A stretch of 18,009 bases of DNA from Candidatus Poseidoniaceae archaeon (GTDB taxonomy: Archaea; Thermoplasmatota; Poseidoniia; Poseidoniales; Poseidoniaceae). The position numbers and the translations under genes were made by a program. The notes below the pieces were generated by a model that had not been told where the DNA came from, did not search any database, and saw only the letters and a program-made list of their open reading frames with translations. The DNA lies in NCBI GenBank assembly GCA_022451835.1, contig JAKUNX010000025.1, positions 1-18,009 of the forward strand, in the 5' to 3' direction. This document shows, one piece after another, positions 7,367 through 15,741 of this stretch (positions are counted from its first letter, which is position 1; each line of letters starts with the position of its first letter).

Positions 7367-7383
7367 CTCTCCCATAGGGAGAG
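7367..7383. repeat. Perfect 7-bp inverted repeat with 3-base loop
   Basis: CTCTCCC ATA GGGAGAG lies in the gap between the thermosome gene and the ferredoxin-flavodoxin-SdhB-like gene, 58 bases before the latter's start. It could be an operator, an mRNA hairpin or a processing site. On the transcribed (minus) strand no T-run follows it, so a terminator is not supported. A second GGGAGA copy occurs nearby on the minus strand around 7349-7354, which would fit a repeated regulator-binding element. Confidence 0.4.
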
Positions 7384-7415
7384 ACATTTCAATAGACGCT
7401 TTTTTGTAGACCAAA

Positions 7416-9038
7416 TCACATATGGAAATCGCCCATGTCGCCCATCTCGTCTCCCATTGAGACTCCCTTGGACGAAATTACGTCATCTATTCTTAGAATC
7501 ATAACTGCAGTTTCTGTAGCAGATTGTATTGCTTGTTCAACCACTCTAATTGGTTCGAGTACATTGGCACCCTTCATGTCGACTACTCCGCCTTCATAGA
7601 CATTGATTCCAGCATTTGATTGACCGTCAGCATGAGCTTTTCTTAGTTCAATTAGTGTAGTCACAGGATCAAGACCAGCATTTTCAGCTAAAGTTCGGGG
7701 AATTATTTCTAACGCAGAAGCAAATGCCTCAATTGCCATTTGCTCTCTTCCTCCAACCGTTTCAGCAAAGGTTCGAAGATCTCTTGACAATGCAGCCAAA
7801 ACACTTCCGCCCCCGGTCAAAACTGCGCCAGCTTCCCAAGCAACTGAAACAACACCTACAGCATCGTCAAATGCTCGCCTAATTTCATCAACTACATGCT
7901 CAGTTCCGCCACGAAGAAGTACTGAAACAGATTTTGCCTCCGGGCATCCAGTGATAAAGGTCATTTCAGATTCTCCTATTTTCTTCTCTTCAACTTTCTC
8001 CGCATTACCTAAATCGTCACTAGTCAGATCGTCAAGATTGGTGACAATCTTACCACTGGTCGCTTTTGACAATGCTTCCATATCAGATTTCTTGGCTCTT
8101 CTAATAGCAAAAATCCCTGCTTTAGCCATGTAATGTTGTGCCAATTCATCTATGCCTTTTTGGCAAATTAATACATTTGCTCCGGAGTTTTGAATCTTCA
8201 CAACTAAGCCTTTGATGTAATTTTCTTCCTCTTCAAGAAATTTTGATAATTGATTTGGGTCAGTAATTTGTATCTTAGCGTCAACTTCAGTTTTCTTTAC
8301 TTCAATTGCTGAATTAACCAATGCAATCTTAGCGCCTTTAACTGATCTTGGCATACCAGCATGAACTCTCTCTTTGTCTAGAATAATTCCATCAATTAAG
8401 TTAGAATCTTTGATAGACCCTCCTTGGCGCTTTTCTACTTTAATATCTGATAGATCAACAATTCTTTGGTCTCCTTCAATAATTCCAACAGCATTAACTG
8501 ACCTAACACAAATATCAGCCATGAAAGACTTAACTGCACCAGCAGATTTACCGGTCAAAGCGGTCTTTGCTACTTCCATCAAGACTGCATCATCATTCTT
8601 TGTCGCAATACCATGGCTTTCCAATAACTCAACTGCTTTCTCAGCCGCTAATCTAAATCCTTCACATATTACGGTTGGGTGAACATTTTGTTCAATCAAA
8701 TCTTCACTTCGCTTGAGTAATTCTCCTGATAGAACTACTGCAGTAGTAGTACCATCAAAACAATGTTGCTCTTGGGTTTTTGCGACTTCGATAATCATCT
8801 TGGCTGCTGGATGTTCAATATCCATTTCTTTGAGAATTGTTGCACCATCATTGGTAATTACAACATCACCCATTGAATCCACTAGCATCTTGTCCATTCC
8901 TTTTGGACCAAGAGTAGATCTTACTGCATCTGCCACGGCTTTCGCCGCTGCTATGTTGTTTGATTGAGCGGTTCTACCTCTTGTTCTTTGAGTGCCATCT
9001 TTCAAAATGAAAATTGGTGCTTGTCCATTACCGTACAT
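7416..9038 (-). CDS. thsA: Thermosome (group II chaperonin) subunit
   Basis: ATP-dependent cytosolic chaperonin subunit, 540 residues, the normal family length. Signatures seen are RTRGRTAQSNNIAAAKAVAD at the start, STLGPKGMDKMLVDSMGDVV at 41-60, ITNDGATILKEMDIEHPAAK at 61-80, DGTTTAVVLSGELL at 95-108, LLRGGTEHVVDEIRRA in the middle, GGGSVLAALSRDLR, and the C-terminal AIQSATETAVMILRIDDVI. The tail is Met/Gly/Asp-rich (MGDEMGDMGDFHM), as in other thermosomes. Oddity: the usual EVGDGTT nucleotide-binding signature reads HCFDGTT (92-98), with Phe94 where glycine is normally found; Asp95 and the GTT are kept. The start has GAGG seven to eight bases upstream, and a TATA-like box lies near 9098-9107. 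Assembly partners (other subunits) are not in this window; the subunit letter is a guess. Confidence 0.95.
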   Translation of the reverse strand: MYGNGQAPIFILKDGTQRTRGRTAQSNNIAAAKAVADAVRSTLGPKGMDKMLVDSMGDVVITNDGATILKEMDIEHPAAKMIIEVAKTQEQHCFDGTTTAVVLSGELLKRSEDLIEQNVHPTVICEGFRLAAEKAVELLESHGIATKNDDAVLMEVAKTALTGKSAGAVKSFMADICVRSVNAVGIIEGDQRIVDLSDIKVEKRQGGSIKDSNLIDGIILDKERVHAGMPRSVKGAKIALVNSAIEVKKTEVDAKIQITDPNQLSKFLEEEENYIKGLVVKIQNSGANVLICQKGIDELAQHYMAKAGIFAIRRAKKSDMEALSKATSGKIVTNLDDLTSDDLGNAEKVEEKKIGESEMTFITGCPEAKSVSVLLRGGTEHVVDEIRRAFDDAVGVVSVAWEAGAVLTGGGSVLAALSRDLRTFAETVGGREQMAIEAFASALEIIPRTLAENAGLDPVTTLIELRKAHADGQSNAGINVYEGGVVDMKGANVLEPIRVVEQAIQSATETAVMILRIDDVISSKGVSMGDEMGDMGDFHM

Positions 9039-9097
9039 ATTGTCGCCTCATTGTCTGCGAGGGCAATCTAGTCTTGAACCCTACGATTAAAGAATTA

Positions 9098-9107
9098 GAT
9101 AATTAAA
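9098..9107 (-). promoter_or_regulatory. Candidate TATA box of the thermosome gene
   Basis: Read on the minus strand this is TTTAATTATC, about 60 bases before the thermosome start codon. It would set transcription near 9075 with a leader of about 37 bases containing the GAGG ribosome-binding site. It immediately follows the stop codon of the surface-protein gene. Support is position and composition only. Confidence 0.4.
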
Positions 9108-9108
9108 T

Positions 9109-12100
9109 TCAGTTTTGCTGATTTTGTGACAGCCACATTTCACCGTATGCGTTCCATTGCTCCATTGTCCATCCTTCTGGAAGGCCTGTTGCCGGCAAAG
9201 GTGGCCCTGCAGGGGTTGCAGGAGTTGTAGGTTGTTCGGGTGCTATTTCGGGAACTGGTTTGGCTGGTGCTTGTGGATCGGGTACCTGAGGCGGCATAGA
9301 TGTTGGAGGCTCTGGTGCTTGAGGTGGCATAGATGTTGGTACAGTTGCTGGTGGTCCAGAAGGTACAGTTGGTGCCGAGATAACCGACTGGTATGTTGAG
9401 GTTAAGCTATCTTGATATCCTTCTTGACCCCAATTCGCATATTCGTCTTCCTCTTCTTCAACGCTTCTTAGAATTCTAATCGTTACAACAATTCCACCAA
9501 CGATAACAACAATGAATGCAAGCCAAGTTGCCGCTCCTGCAAAGTCAAATCCTGAACCTGCATCATCATTGGTCTCGATAATTATCTTTCTTAACTGAAT
9601 TTGAATATTAGATTGAGCAGCATCACTGACAGTATCTGAGCGAGCCCAAAGAATAATTTCAGAATCAAATGTGGGGCTATCTAAATTCTTCAAAGTGTCT
9701 TCAGTAACCTCGAATCTAATTGTTACTACTCTAACTGAGTCATCACCCGTACCTAGAACAAATTGGCGGTCACTACTATCGATTCTCGACTGATACCAAC
9801 TACTGGAATTGCCATAATCAATGTCCATTGATACCGATTGGGCACTAGAGTATTGATTTCTAACTGTAACTTCCAGAACTACTTCATTTTCAAAATCATC
9901 GATAATTACTTGTTGAGATGGTAGTATCTTAAGCCACTGATTGGAACTTCCTACAGAGTATGTTGAGCCACCACTGGCAATAACCGTGTTATCAAACTCA
10001 CTCTTTCCAATAATCACCATTTGCAAATTACCACTTACGCCACTATCAAAAGAGAACTCAACAGTAACATTGTAACTCGCACCACTGTCAATAACTGGGG
10101 TTAATTGACCGTTTACTAAATTGGTGAACTGAGCATTCATTCCTTGTGGCAGATTTAGGCTCATGTTGAATGTGTCAGCAATATTGCCATTATTGGTTAC
10201 TTCAAAAGTCATTGATTGAGCAATATCTCCTGGAATATATGACTGATCTGAAATATCTGTTTCAACATGAACGCTAGCAGTTTTTCTTATCTCAACCGGG
10301 ATAACCTCACTAACTGTAAGTGTCGGATCATCAACATTGGTTGCAGTAACTACAACCTCATAAAAGCCTTCAGGCAATCCAATTGGCATTGGTAGATTTA
10401 GGAAGAAAGTCCATGTTCCACCCCACTCATCAAGTAATGGAGATTGTAAAGTATCAACATACGAACCTGATTCACGATATTTAATTGGGAAATCATTGGT
10501 TACTGAAATATTGTAAGATTCCTCATCGTTTCCATTGTTGTATAACGACATTAGTATTGATTTTGCACCCTCATTAGCAAAACCTTCAACGAACAATCTA
10601 CCATTATCATCACTAAACAGAGCATAACTTGCCTCCAAATCAAAATCTCGATATATTGGCACATCGATTATTCGTGTCAATAATGTATCTCCAACCACAT
10701 CACCACTAGTACGTGAGGCTCTAATATTGACATTAACTTGACCTGGAGATGCTTGCTGCTCTGCAGAAATAAGTAGGTTCAAGTTTGCCGATGTCCCTTT
10801 AAGCATGAATAATGAAGTAATCGCATTACCTAATTCATCTTGTACCGTTCCAGACCATAAGTCTTCACTAAAAGTAGAGGATAGTTGGAAAGTAGAATCT
10901 AAATTACCTGTGTTGAAAATTGTAAATGGCAATAATTGTGATTCACCAGGGTTCATAGTAAGAGCAATCTGTGATGCTGTTGATGTTAGTCTAACGCTGT
11001 ATTGTGAATTGATAGAAACTGTTGTAGTCACACGCGCTTTTTCTCCCGTATTAGCTGAACTAGCATCAGTGAACCAAATTTCCCAGTCTTGAATTTGAAC
11101 TTCTGCACCTGGAGGTATTGATAAATTAGCCCAAACCTCTGTTGTTTCAAAAGGACCAATTGGCGGAATAACAACATTGAAGTCGTTGTCATTTGGATTA
11201 GTTGTGTCAAGACGTAATTGAGGCACTACTGGATCCATCCAAGAAGCATTGGTAATATTTGTTTCAGCACGGAATTGAACATTCTTATATCCATTATTGG
11301 TTACCAAACACTTCCAAGAAACAAGGTCGTTAGGAACCGTTTCAAAGCCACCTACTGGATTGTCACAATTTGCCGTTAAAGTAAATCCATCAACTTTGGA
11401 AATACCAAACTGAACAAAATCATCAAAGTGCATACCTTGAGTCGCTCCAGAACTATCTGAACGTAAGACTAAACTAAAGCTCCAAGAATTACCACCAAGC
11501 AATAAATCTGGATTCAATAATGCTGGGTTTTGTGACCATACAGTTTGTGGATCCCAGGAAATATTCTTCCATTGTCCTGGAACTGGACTTGGATTAATTG
11601 CCGCAACATCCCAGTGAACTGATTGTAACGGATCTGAAAAGTTACCATTACCGTTCCAAAATTCAAGATAGGCTGCATCTCCTGCTCCCATCGTACCCCA
11701 TGCTTGTAGGTGAACTTGGGTTGAGATATATTCTTGAGATTGGAATAATTTTCTGCATACCCAAGCACCTTCTATTTGGGTCAACCCTGCGTCAAGTGCA
11801 TCTCCACTACAATCATTGGTTGGATTTTTGAATGAATGAACTAGTCTGTCAAAAGCACTAGATGGGTATGAGTTTCCTGGTAAGGACATTCGCCAGTGAG
11901 AACTACCTACTGCAGAATCGTCACTGTCTTCATACCAAGAACCGAAATTATTTGCATCGCCTCCGCCAATTGGATACCTTGCAGGCCTGAATGTCAAGAT
12001 ATTGCCACTGGCTTCTCCATCCATCAAATCCTTATGTACAGCAATAGGAACTTGCTTTTCCAATGCGTCATTGTCATTTCTATCATCGTCAGTAAAATTC

Positions 12101-12582
12101 ACCGATGCTCTAAGGATTAAGCCACCGGTTAATTCGTTGGTTGTTGTATTTAGAACAGAATGGGCTTCCTGTGGATTCCACAGTAGACTGTATTCGAATC
12201 CTTGGCCACCAGCAATTAGGTCAGTTGTCCAATAAAATGTTTCAATTACAAATCCGATTGGATGAACAATCTCAAGTTTAGCATCTGTTTGCTTTTGAGT
12301 ACCAGTGATTGGCCCATCCTTAGATACTGTTATTATTACTTCTACCTCATCATTTTGAAGCAAGTACTCTTGGATTTGTCCATTGGGTTGAATCCAAATT
12401 TCGGGTTCAAACGACGAATTTCCTAATTCTATGCTAGAGATACTAAAGTCATCTTTTGCACCACCTCTAGCAGACGCTGCTTCCGCTTCAGGAACATAAT
12501 TTAGTGCAAGAGTTTGCAATAGTAATAAAGTAACAAGGGAAATCGAAGATAGCCTTCTCATCATCATCAACATTCGAGCCAT
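9109..12582 (-). CDS. Large secreted surface protein with C-terminal membrane anchor and Pro-rich tail
   Basis: 1157 residues. An N-terminal signal peptide (positively charged MARMLMMMRR, then a Leu-rich core, likely cleavage after AEA near residue 36) is followed by about 970 extracellular residues rich in Asn, Ser, Thr and beta-strand patterns. Repeated stretches such as LPFTIFNTGNLDSTFQLSS and FEVTNNGNIADTFNMSLNLP look like NEW3/CARDB-type Ig-like domains used as spacers or adhesion modules. The part around residues 180-400 resembles a carbohydrate-binding-type beta-sandwich, but I cannot name a family. One TM helix spans about 1015-1037, then an acidic EEEEDEY, a Pro-rich segment (about 1068-1133) with the near-repeat PTSMPPQ, and a terminal motif LPEGWTMEQWNAYGEMWL. 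Probably a cell-surface adhesin or structural protein; ligand unknown. No convincing Shine-Dalgarno precedes the start. Confidence 0.8.
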   Translation of the reverse strand: MARMLMMMRRLSSISLVTLLLLQTLALNYVPEAEAASARGGAKDDFSISSIELGNSSFEPEIWIQPNGQIQEYLLQNDEVEVIITVSKDGPITGTQKQTDAKLEIVHPIGFVIETFYWTTDLIAGGQGFEYSLLWNPQEAHSVLNTTTNELTGGLILRASVNFTDDDRNDNDALEKQVPIAVHKDLMDGEASGNILTFRPARYPIGGGDANNFGSWYEDSDDSAVGSSHWRMSLPGNSYPSSAFDRLVHSFKNPTNDCSGDALDAGLTQIEGAWVCRKLFQSQEYISTQVHLQAWGTMGAGDAAYLEFWNGNGNFSDPLQSVHWDVAAINPSPVPGQWKNISWDPQTVWSQNPALLNPDLLLGGNSWSFSLVLRSDSSGATQGMHFDDFVQFGISKVDGFTLTANCDNPVGGFETVPNDLVSWKCLVTNNGYKNVQFRAETNITNASWMDPVVPQLRLDTTNPNDNDFNVVIPPIGPFETTEVWANLSIPPGAEVQIQDWEIWFTDASSANTGEKARVTTTVSINSQYSVRLTSTASQIALTMNPGESQLLPFTIFNTGNLDSTFQLSSTFSEDLWSGTVQDELGNAITSLFMLKGTSANLNLLISAEQQASPGQVNVNIRASRTSGDVVGDTLLTRIIDVPIYRDFDLEASYALFSDDNGRLFVEGFANEGAKSILMSLYNNGNDEESYNISVTNDFPIKYRESGSYVDTLQSPLLDEWGGTWTFFLNLPMPIGLPEGFYEVVVTATNVDDPTLTVSEVIPVEIRKTASVHVETDISDQSYIPGDIAQSMTFEVTNNGNIADTFNMSLNLPQGMNAQFTNLVNGQLTPVIDSGASYNVTVEFSFDSGVSGNLQMVIIGKSEFDNTVIASGGSTYSVGSSNQWLKILPSQQVIIDDFENEVVLEVTVRNQYSSAQSVSMDIDYGNSSSWYQSRIDSSDRQFVLGTGDDSVRVVTIRFEVTEDTLKNLDSPTFDSEIILWARSDTVSDAAQSNIQIQLRKIIIETNDDAGSGFDFAGAATWLAFIVVIVGGIVVTIRILRSVEEEEDEYANWGQEGYQDSLTSTYQSVISAPTVPSGPPATVPTSMPPQAPEPPTSMPPQVPDPQAPAKPVPEIAPEQPTTPATPAGPPLPATGLPEGWTMEQWNAYGEMWLSQNQQN

Positions 12583-12640
12583 GAAGGTTCAACACATGAA
12601 AGTAATTGTTGTTTGACTGGCAAGAAATTTGCTAAATTAG

Positions 12641-13879
12641 TCACTTTAAACCTTTTATTGATGGCTCATCATGAGATGGTTGTTTATTGTTATCTCCGAA
12701 ATTACCGTCAAAAAAATGTTCGAAATCAAAGTCATCATGTGCTTTAATCTCAACCTGTTCATTTGGTGGAGCAATTATTGGCTCAAATGAACCTGATTGG
12801 AGAGGAATTACTTCTTCAGTTGACTCTTCAACAGTTGGCAAAATATCATTTGAAGTTATTTTTGTTAATGTTTCAGAAACCTCGGGAGCTACTACAGTGT
12901 TGGAGAGAGTATCAACAATATCACTTACATTTGCTTTTTCTTTAGAATCTTGCAATTCTAAATTTTCAATCATCCATTCTGGTGGATCTCCTGAACCTGC
13001 ACCTAAAACTGCCAGAGTAGTGAAAGTTGCCAAAGGAATAACTGCTAATGCAGCAATAAGGTCAAGAAATGAGGTCTCGGGTATTGAACCGATATTAAGT
13101 GTTGATTCAAAGAATGATTTTTCAATTTCTATGTTTAAGTTGATATCAGAACCTATCCACCCCAATACTACTAAGCTTGCCATTCTACCCATCAACCATA
13201 GAATAAGTACTGGTGCTAGCCATGATATCTTGGTCATGGAAATTAGCCATTTTCTAGTAAATGATGCGATACCAATGTATTTGTTGGCTAATTTCGGATA
13301 ATATTTCATAACTATTCCTAGAGTAAAAATATACAATATTAATGCTAACTCTAGTCTTCGATTTTCTCTCATTAAACTATCTGGAACCATCAAAACCATT
13401 GCCAATGGCAATGTTGCTAATAGTACTTGAAACGGAACTGCAAGTAAGATTAAACCGCCATGTGTTGAAATGATTGAATGCCCCTGCTGCCACCGTTTGT
13501 GTGCAAGAACGGTGATTTTCCCATGAGGTGAAGATGCATAATTTTGTCTTGCAATACGTCGCTGAGTAGCATTCCGTGGTGAACGAGAAAACTTCAAAAA
13601 TTTCATCCAACCACCATTTTCAATAACGACAAGAGGGGTATATCCTCCTATTATTAAAGCAAGGAAAAGCGCCACCATACCATAAATTAGAGATGCTGCA
13701 GTAATCCAAGGTATCATTTCTTTCTGAAATGTAATGTTAATAGTTTCACCAAAAAAACTGAATTCAAAAAGATATGTCAGAGTAAATGCGATTAAAGGAG
13801 TCAAGAATACTTGACAAAGAGCAACAATAGTTAGCCATAGACGAGCACTAAATGGTTTTTTACGAACCTTACCCGCCAT
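12641..13879 (-). CDS. Unrecognised six-TM membrane protein with acidic C-terminal tail
   Basis: From ATG 13879 (MAGKVRKKPFSARLW) it has 412 residues; an in-frame GTG at 13897 would add six residues but has no ribosome-binding site. Predicted TM segments lie at about 14-37, 57-81, 143-166, 176-194, 219-243 and 271-295. The loop between TM2 and TM3 is very basic (FLKFSRSPRNATQRRIARQN), consistent with a cytoplasmic position. The last ~115 residues are hydrophilic and acidic with many Glu and Asp and no recognisable domain, ending in DDFDFEHFFDGNFGDNNKQP and a short basic end. I do not recognise the family. It stands alone between two gaps, after an AT-rich stretch with a TATA-like element, and precedes the surface-protein gene on the same strand; a role in the envelope is possible but unproven. 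Confidence 0.75.
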   Translation of the reverse strand: MAGKVRKKPFSARLWLTIVALCQVFLTPLIAFTLTYLFEFSFFGETINITFQKEMIPWITAASLIYGMVALFLALIIGGYTPLVVIENGGWMKFLKFSRSPRNATQRRIARQNYASSPHGKITVLAHKRWQQGHSIISTHGGLILLAVPFQVLLATLPLAMVLMVPDSLMRENRRLELALILYIFTLGIVMKYYPKLANKYIGIASFTRKWLISMTKISWLAPVLILWLMGRMASLVVLGWIGSDINLNIEIEKSFFESTLNIGSIPETSFLDLIAALAVIPLATFTTLAVLGAGSGDPPEWMIENLELQDSKEKANVSDIVDTLSNTVVAPEVSETLTKITSNDILPTVEESTEEVIPLQSGSFEPIIAPPNEQVEIKAHDDFDFEHFFDGNFGDNNKQPSHDEPSIKGLK

Positions 13880-13925
13880 ATAGCAACGTTGCTTCACTTT
13901 ATTATCAAAGATTGCTAATATTAAT

Positions 13926-13936
13926 GATTATAATTA
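13926..13936 (-). promoter_or_regulatory. Candidate TATA box for the six-TM protein gene
   Basis: The 75-base gap between the zinc-ribbon gene and the six-TM gene is almost entirely A and T. On the minus strand it contains AATTATAATC, about 50 bases before ATG 13879, which would give a leader of roughly 25-30 bases. Low sequence complexity makes the exact box uncertain. Confidence 0.35.
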
Positions 13937-13954
13937 TTGATTTTTATTGTAGAA

Positions 13955-14569
13955 TTATTCCTCGGAATCATCTATTTCACCAAAATCTGCTGAATCATTG
14001 TCAATTACAGGATAGCCATCGGTAAGTAATAACCTAAATCCGCCGGCAAAGAAACCATCTTTTCTTTTCCTGCCTAAATCAGGTCTTGGCATTTCATCTA
14101 GAACTTTGCCACATTGATCACATGAGATAAACAGCATTTTCCATTCTGGACGTGGTTTGTTACAGCATGCTGATTCTGATTTTGCCTCGTCCAATACTAA
14201 CTGAAGTCTCTGCGCCATTTCTAATGTCCAAGGTGGTTTTGGACCGCCAACAAAGGTTTGCATTCGTGATAGAATAAACCATCCTGAAGAAATCCATAAT
14301 CCAAAACCAAATGCCGCATTACCCCACTTAATTGAAGCTAGACCAAACAAAAGAGGAATTGTTGCGACAACAAAACCCATCCAGTAAATCATTCTCATAT
14401 GTAATACTCGCTGAGTCAGTTTGGGTGAAAGAGGGATTGGTTCTGGATGAGCTGGAAATGCAATATTGAATCCCTTTACCCTAGTAATGAGGATTATAGG
14501 TAAGCGAGGGAAAATAAATGATATTAAAAATCCTAAACAGAAAAAAATTACTGAGGGGAATAAGGACAT
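13955..14569 (-). CDS. Small membrane protein with cytosolic zinc-ribbon-like cysteines
   Basis: 204 residues, family not recognised. TM segments are visible at about 4-27, 61-79 and 85-100. The soluble C-terminal half holds four cysteines in a CC-x13-CxxC pattern (C135, C136, C150, C153 in ACCNKPRPEWKMLFISCDQCGKVL; split here as ACCNKPRPEW and LFISCDQCGKVL), which looks like a zinc-binding knuckle pair. It ends in a strongly acidic tail (DNDSADFGEIDDSEE). The start codon lies seven bases after the stop of the aminotransferase gene, with GTGATT about six bases upstream, so it is very likely in the same transcript as the aminotransferase and the protease. A regulatory or assembly role at the membrane is possible; nothing in the sequence fixes it. 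Confidence 0.75.
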   Translation of the reverse strand: MSLFPSVIFFCLGFLISFIFPRLPIILITRVKGFNIAFPAHPEPIPLSPKLTQRVLHMRMIYWMGFVVATIPLLFGLASIKWGNAAFGFGLWISSGWFILSRMQTFVGGPKPPWTLEMAQRLQLVLDEAKSESACCNKPRPEWKMLFISCDQCGKVLDEMPRPDLGRKRKDGFFAGGFRLLLTDGYPVIDNDSADFGEIDDSEE

Positions 14570-14576
14570 AACCTAA

Positions 14577-15725
14577 TCACAACCCATTAAGTCTTTTTAG
14601 CGTAGCCTCAACTTTATCCATTCCGCGAGATATATCTTCTTTAGAAATTGTGTAAGCAAATCTTAGATGACCCTCGCCAGATGGACCAAATGCTGAACCA
14701 GGTGAACATAATACCCCATCTTTGAGTAATTCGAGTGCAACTTCTTCTGAATTCATGCCTTTGACATTAACTTTGGGAAAGACATAGATTGCCCCTTTGG
14801 GTTTATGGCATTCAACCCCAGGCATGCCGTTTAATCGATCAACTATCAAATCACAACGCTCTTTGAATTCTTTGGCAATTATATCTGGATAATCTGATGC
14901 TTTCTCCATCGCAGTAAGAACAGCATATTGCATAGCATCATTAGAACAAGCAGTAATGTAATACTGCATTTTGATTATTTGACTCATAGCCTCGACATTA
15001 GTAGAAACAATATATCCAATTCTCCAACCTGTCATGGCAAATGTTTTGGAAAAAGAATTGACAATAAGCACTTTATCATAATCCACGCCCATAAATGAAA
15101 CATGTTTACCATTGAAAACAATCCTATCATATACTTCATCACTAATTATCCACAAATCATGACGTTTAGCAAAATCAAGTAATGAATCACGTTGATCATC
15201 GGTTAAGGTTCCTCCTGTTGGATTACTCGGAAAATTATACAAAATAGCAACTGTATTCTCATCGATTAGTTCTTCTAAATCTTCAATTTGAGGAATGAAT
15301 TCATTATCAAACTTACATGGATAATATCTATCTTCTCCACCACATATCGTCACATCTGGTCCATAAAGAGGGAAATATGGTTCTGGAAGAAGTACATTTT
15401 GACCGGGATTTACCAGTGTTAGAAATAGATTCAGTAAGGCATTTGTCCCAGACATTGTGATGCAAACATTACTTTGATCTAGACCTTCTTGATAATTATT
15501 CCAAGAATGAGCAATTTGTTCTCTCAAGGCTGGCAGTCCTGCGGTAGTTGTGTACTTATTACGCCCATCAAGCATCGCTTGATGAAATGCATCAATTGCA
15601 ACTTTAGGTGGCTGGAAATCAGGTTCTCCTAAGCCGAAAGAGATTGTATCGTCACCTGCTAAATCAAACATTTTCCTAACGCCAGTCGGCTGAATAGATA
15701 ATGCTCTATCGCTAAACGTCCTCAA
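14577..15725 (-). CDS. PLP-dependent class I/II aminotransferase (AspC/AlaT-like)
   Basis: Transfers amino groups between an amino acid and a 2-oxo acid, cytosolic. With the start used here it has 382 residues. Seen: TISFGLGEPDFQPP near the start, KYTTTAGLPALR, the NFPSNPTGG motif (about 165-172), SDEVYDRIVF with the cofactor-binding Asp196 and Tyr199, the PLP lysine K227 in NSFSKTFAMTGWRIGY with Arg235, and the substrate carboxylate arginine R355 in GEGHLRFAY. Start choice: the open frame reaches 15791, inside the protease gene, but TTG 15725 is preceded by a clear AAAGGTGAT four bases upstream and lies just after the protease stop at 15742, and the family N terminus begins here. Substrate (aspartate, alanine or aromatic) cannot be told from sequence by eye. 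It sits between the protease and the zinc-ribbon gene in one apparent operon. Confidence 0.92.
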   Translation of the reverse strand: MRTFSDRALSIQPTGVRKMFDLAGDDTISFGLGEPDFQPPKVAIDAFHQAMLDGRNKYTTTAGLPALREQIAHSWNNYQEGLDQSNVCITMSGTNALLNLFLTLVNPGQNVLLPEPYFPLYGPDVTICGGEDRYYPCKFDNEFIPQIEDLEELIDENTVAILYNFPSNPTGGTLTDDQRDSLLDFAKRHDLWIISDEVYDRIVFNGKHVSFMGVDYDKVLIVNSFSKTFAMTGWRIGYIVSTNVEAMSQIIKMQYYITACSNDAMQYAVLTAMEKASDYPDIIAKEFKERCDLIVDRLNGMPGVECHKPKGAIYVFPKVNVKGMNSEEVALELLKDGVLCSPGSAFGPSGEGHLRFAYTISKEDISRGMDKVEATLKRLNGL

Positions 15726-15741
15726 AAAATCACCTTTTTTG

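Noticed and set aside
7367..7383. Inverted repeat as a terminator of the thermosome gene
   Set aside because: On the transcribed strand no T-run follows the hairpin; the T-run nearby lies on the wrong strand relative to the genes.
12687..13301. 204-residue plus-strand frame opposite the six-TM protein
   Set aside because: Antisense shadow of a well-supported membrane protein; its Ser/Ile-rich content mirrors the hydrophobic codons on the other strand.
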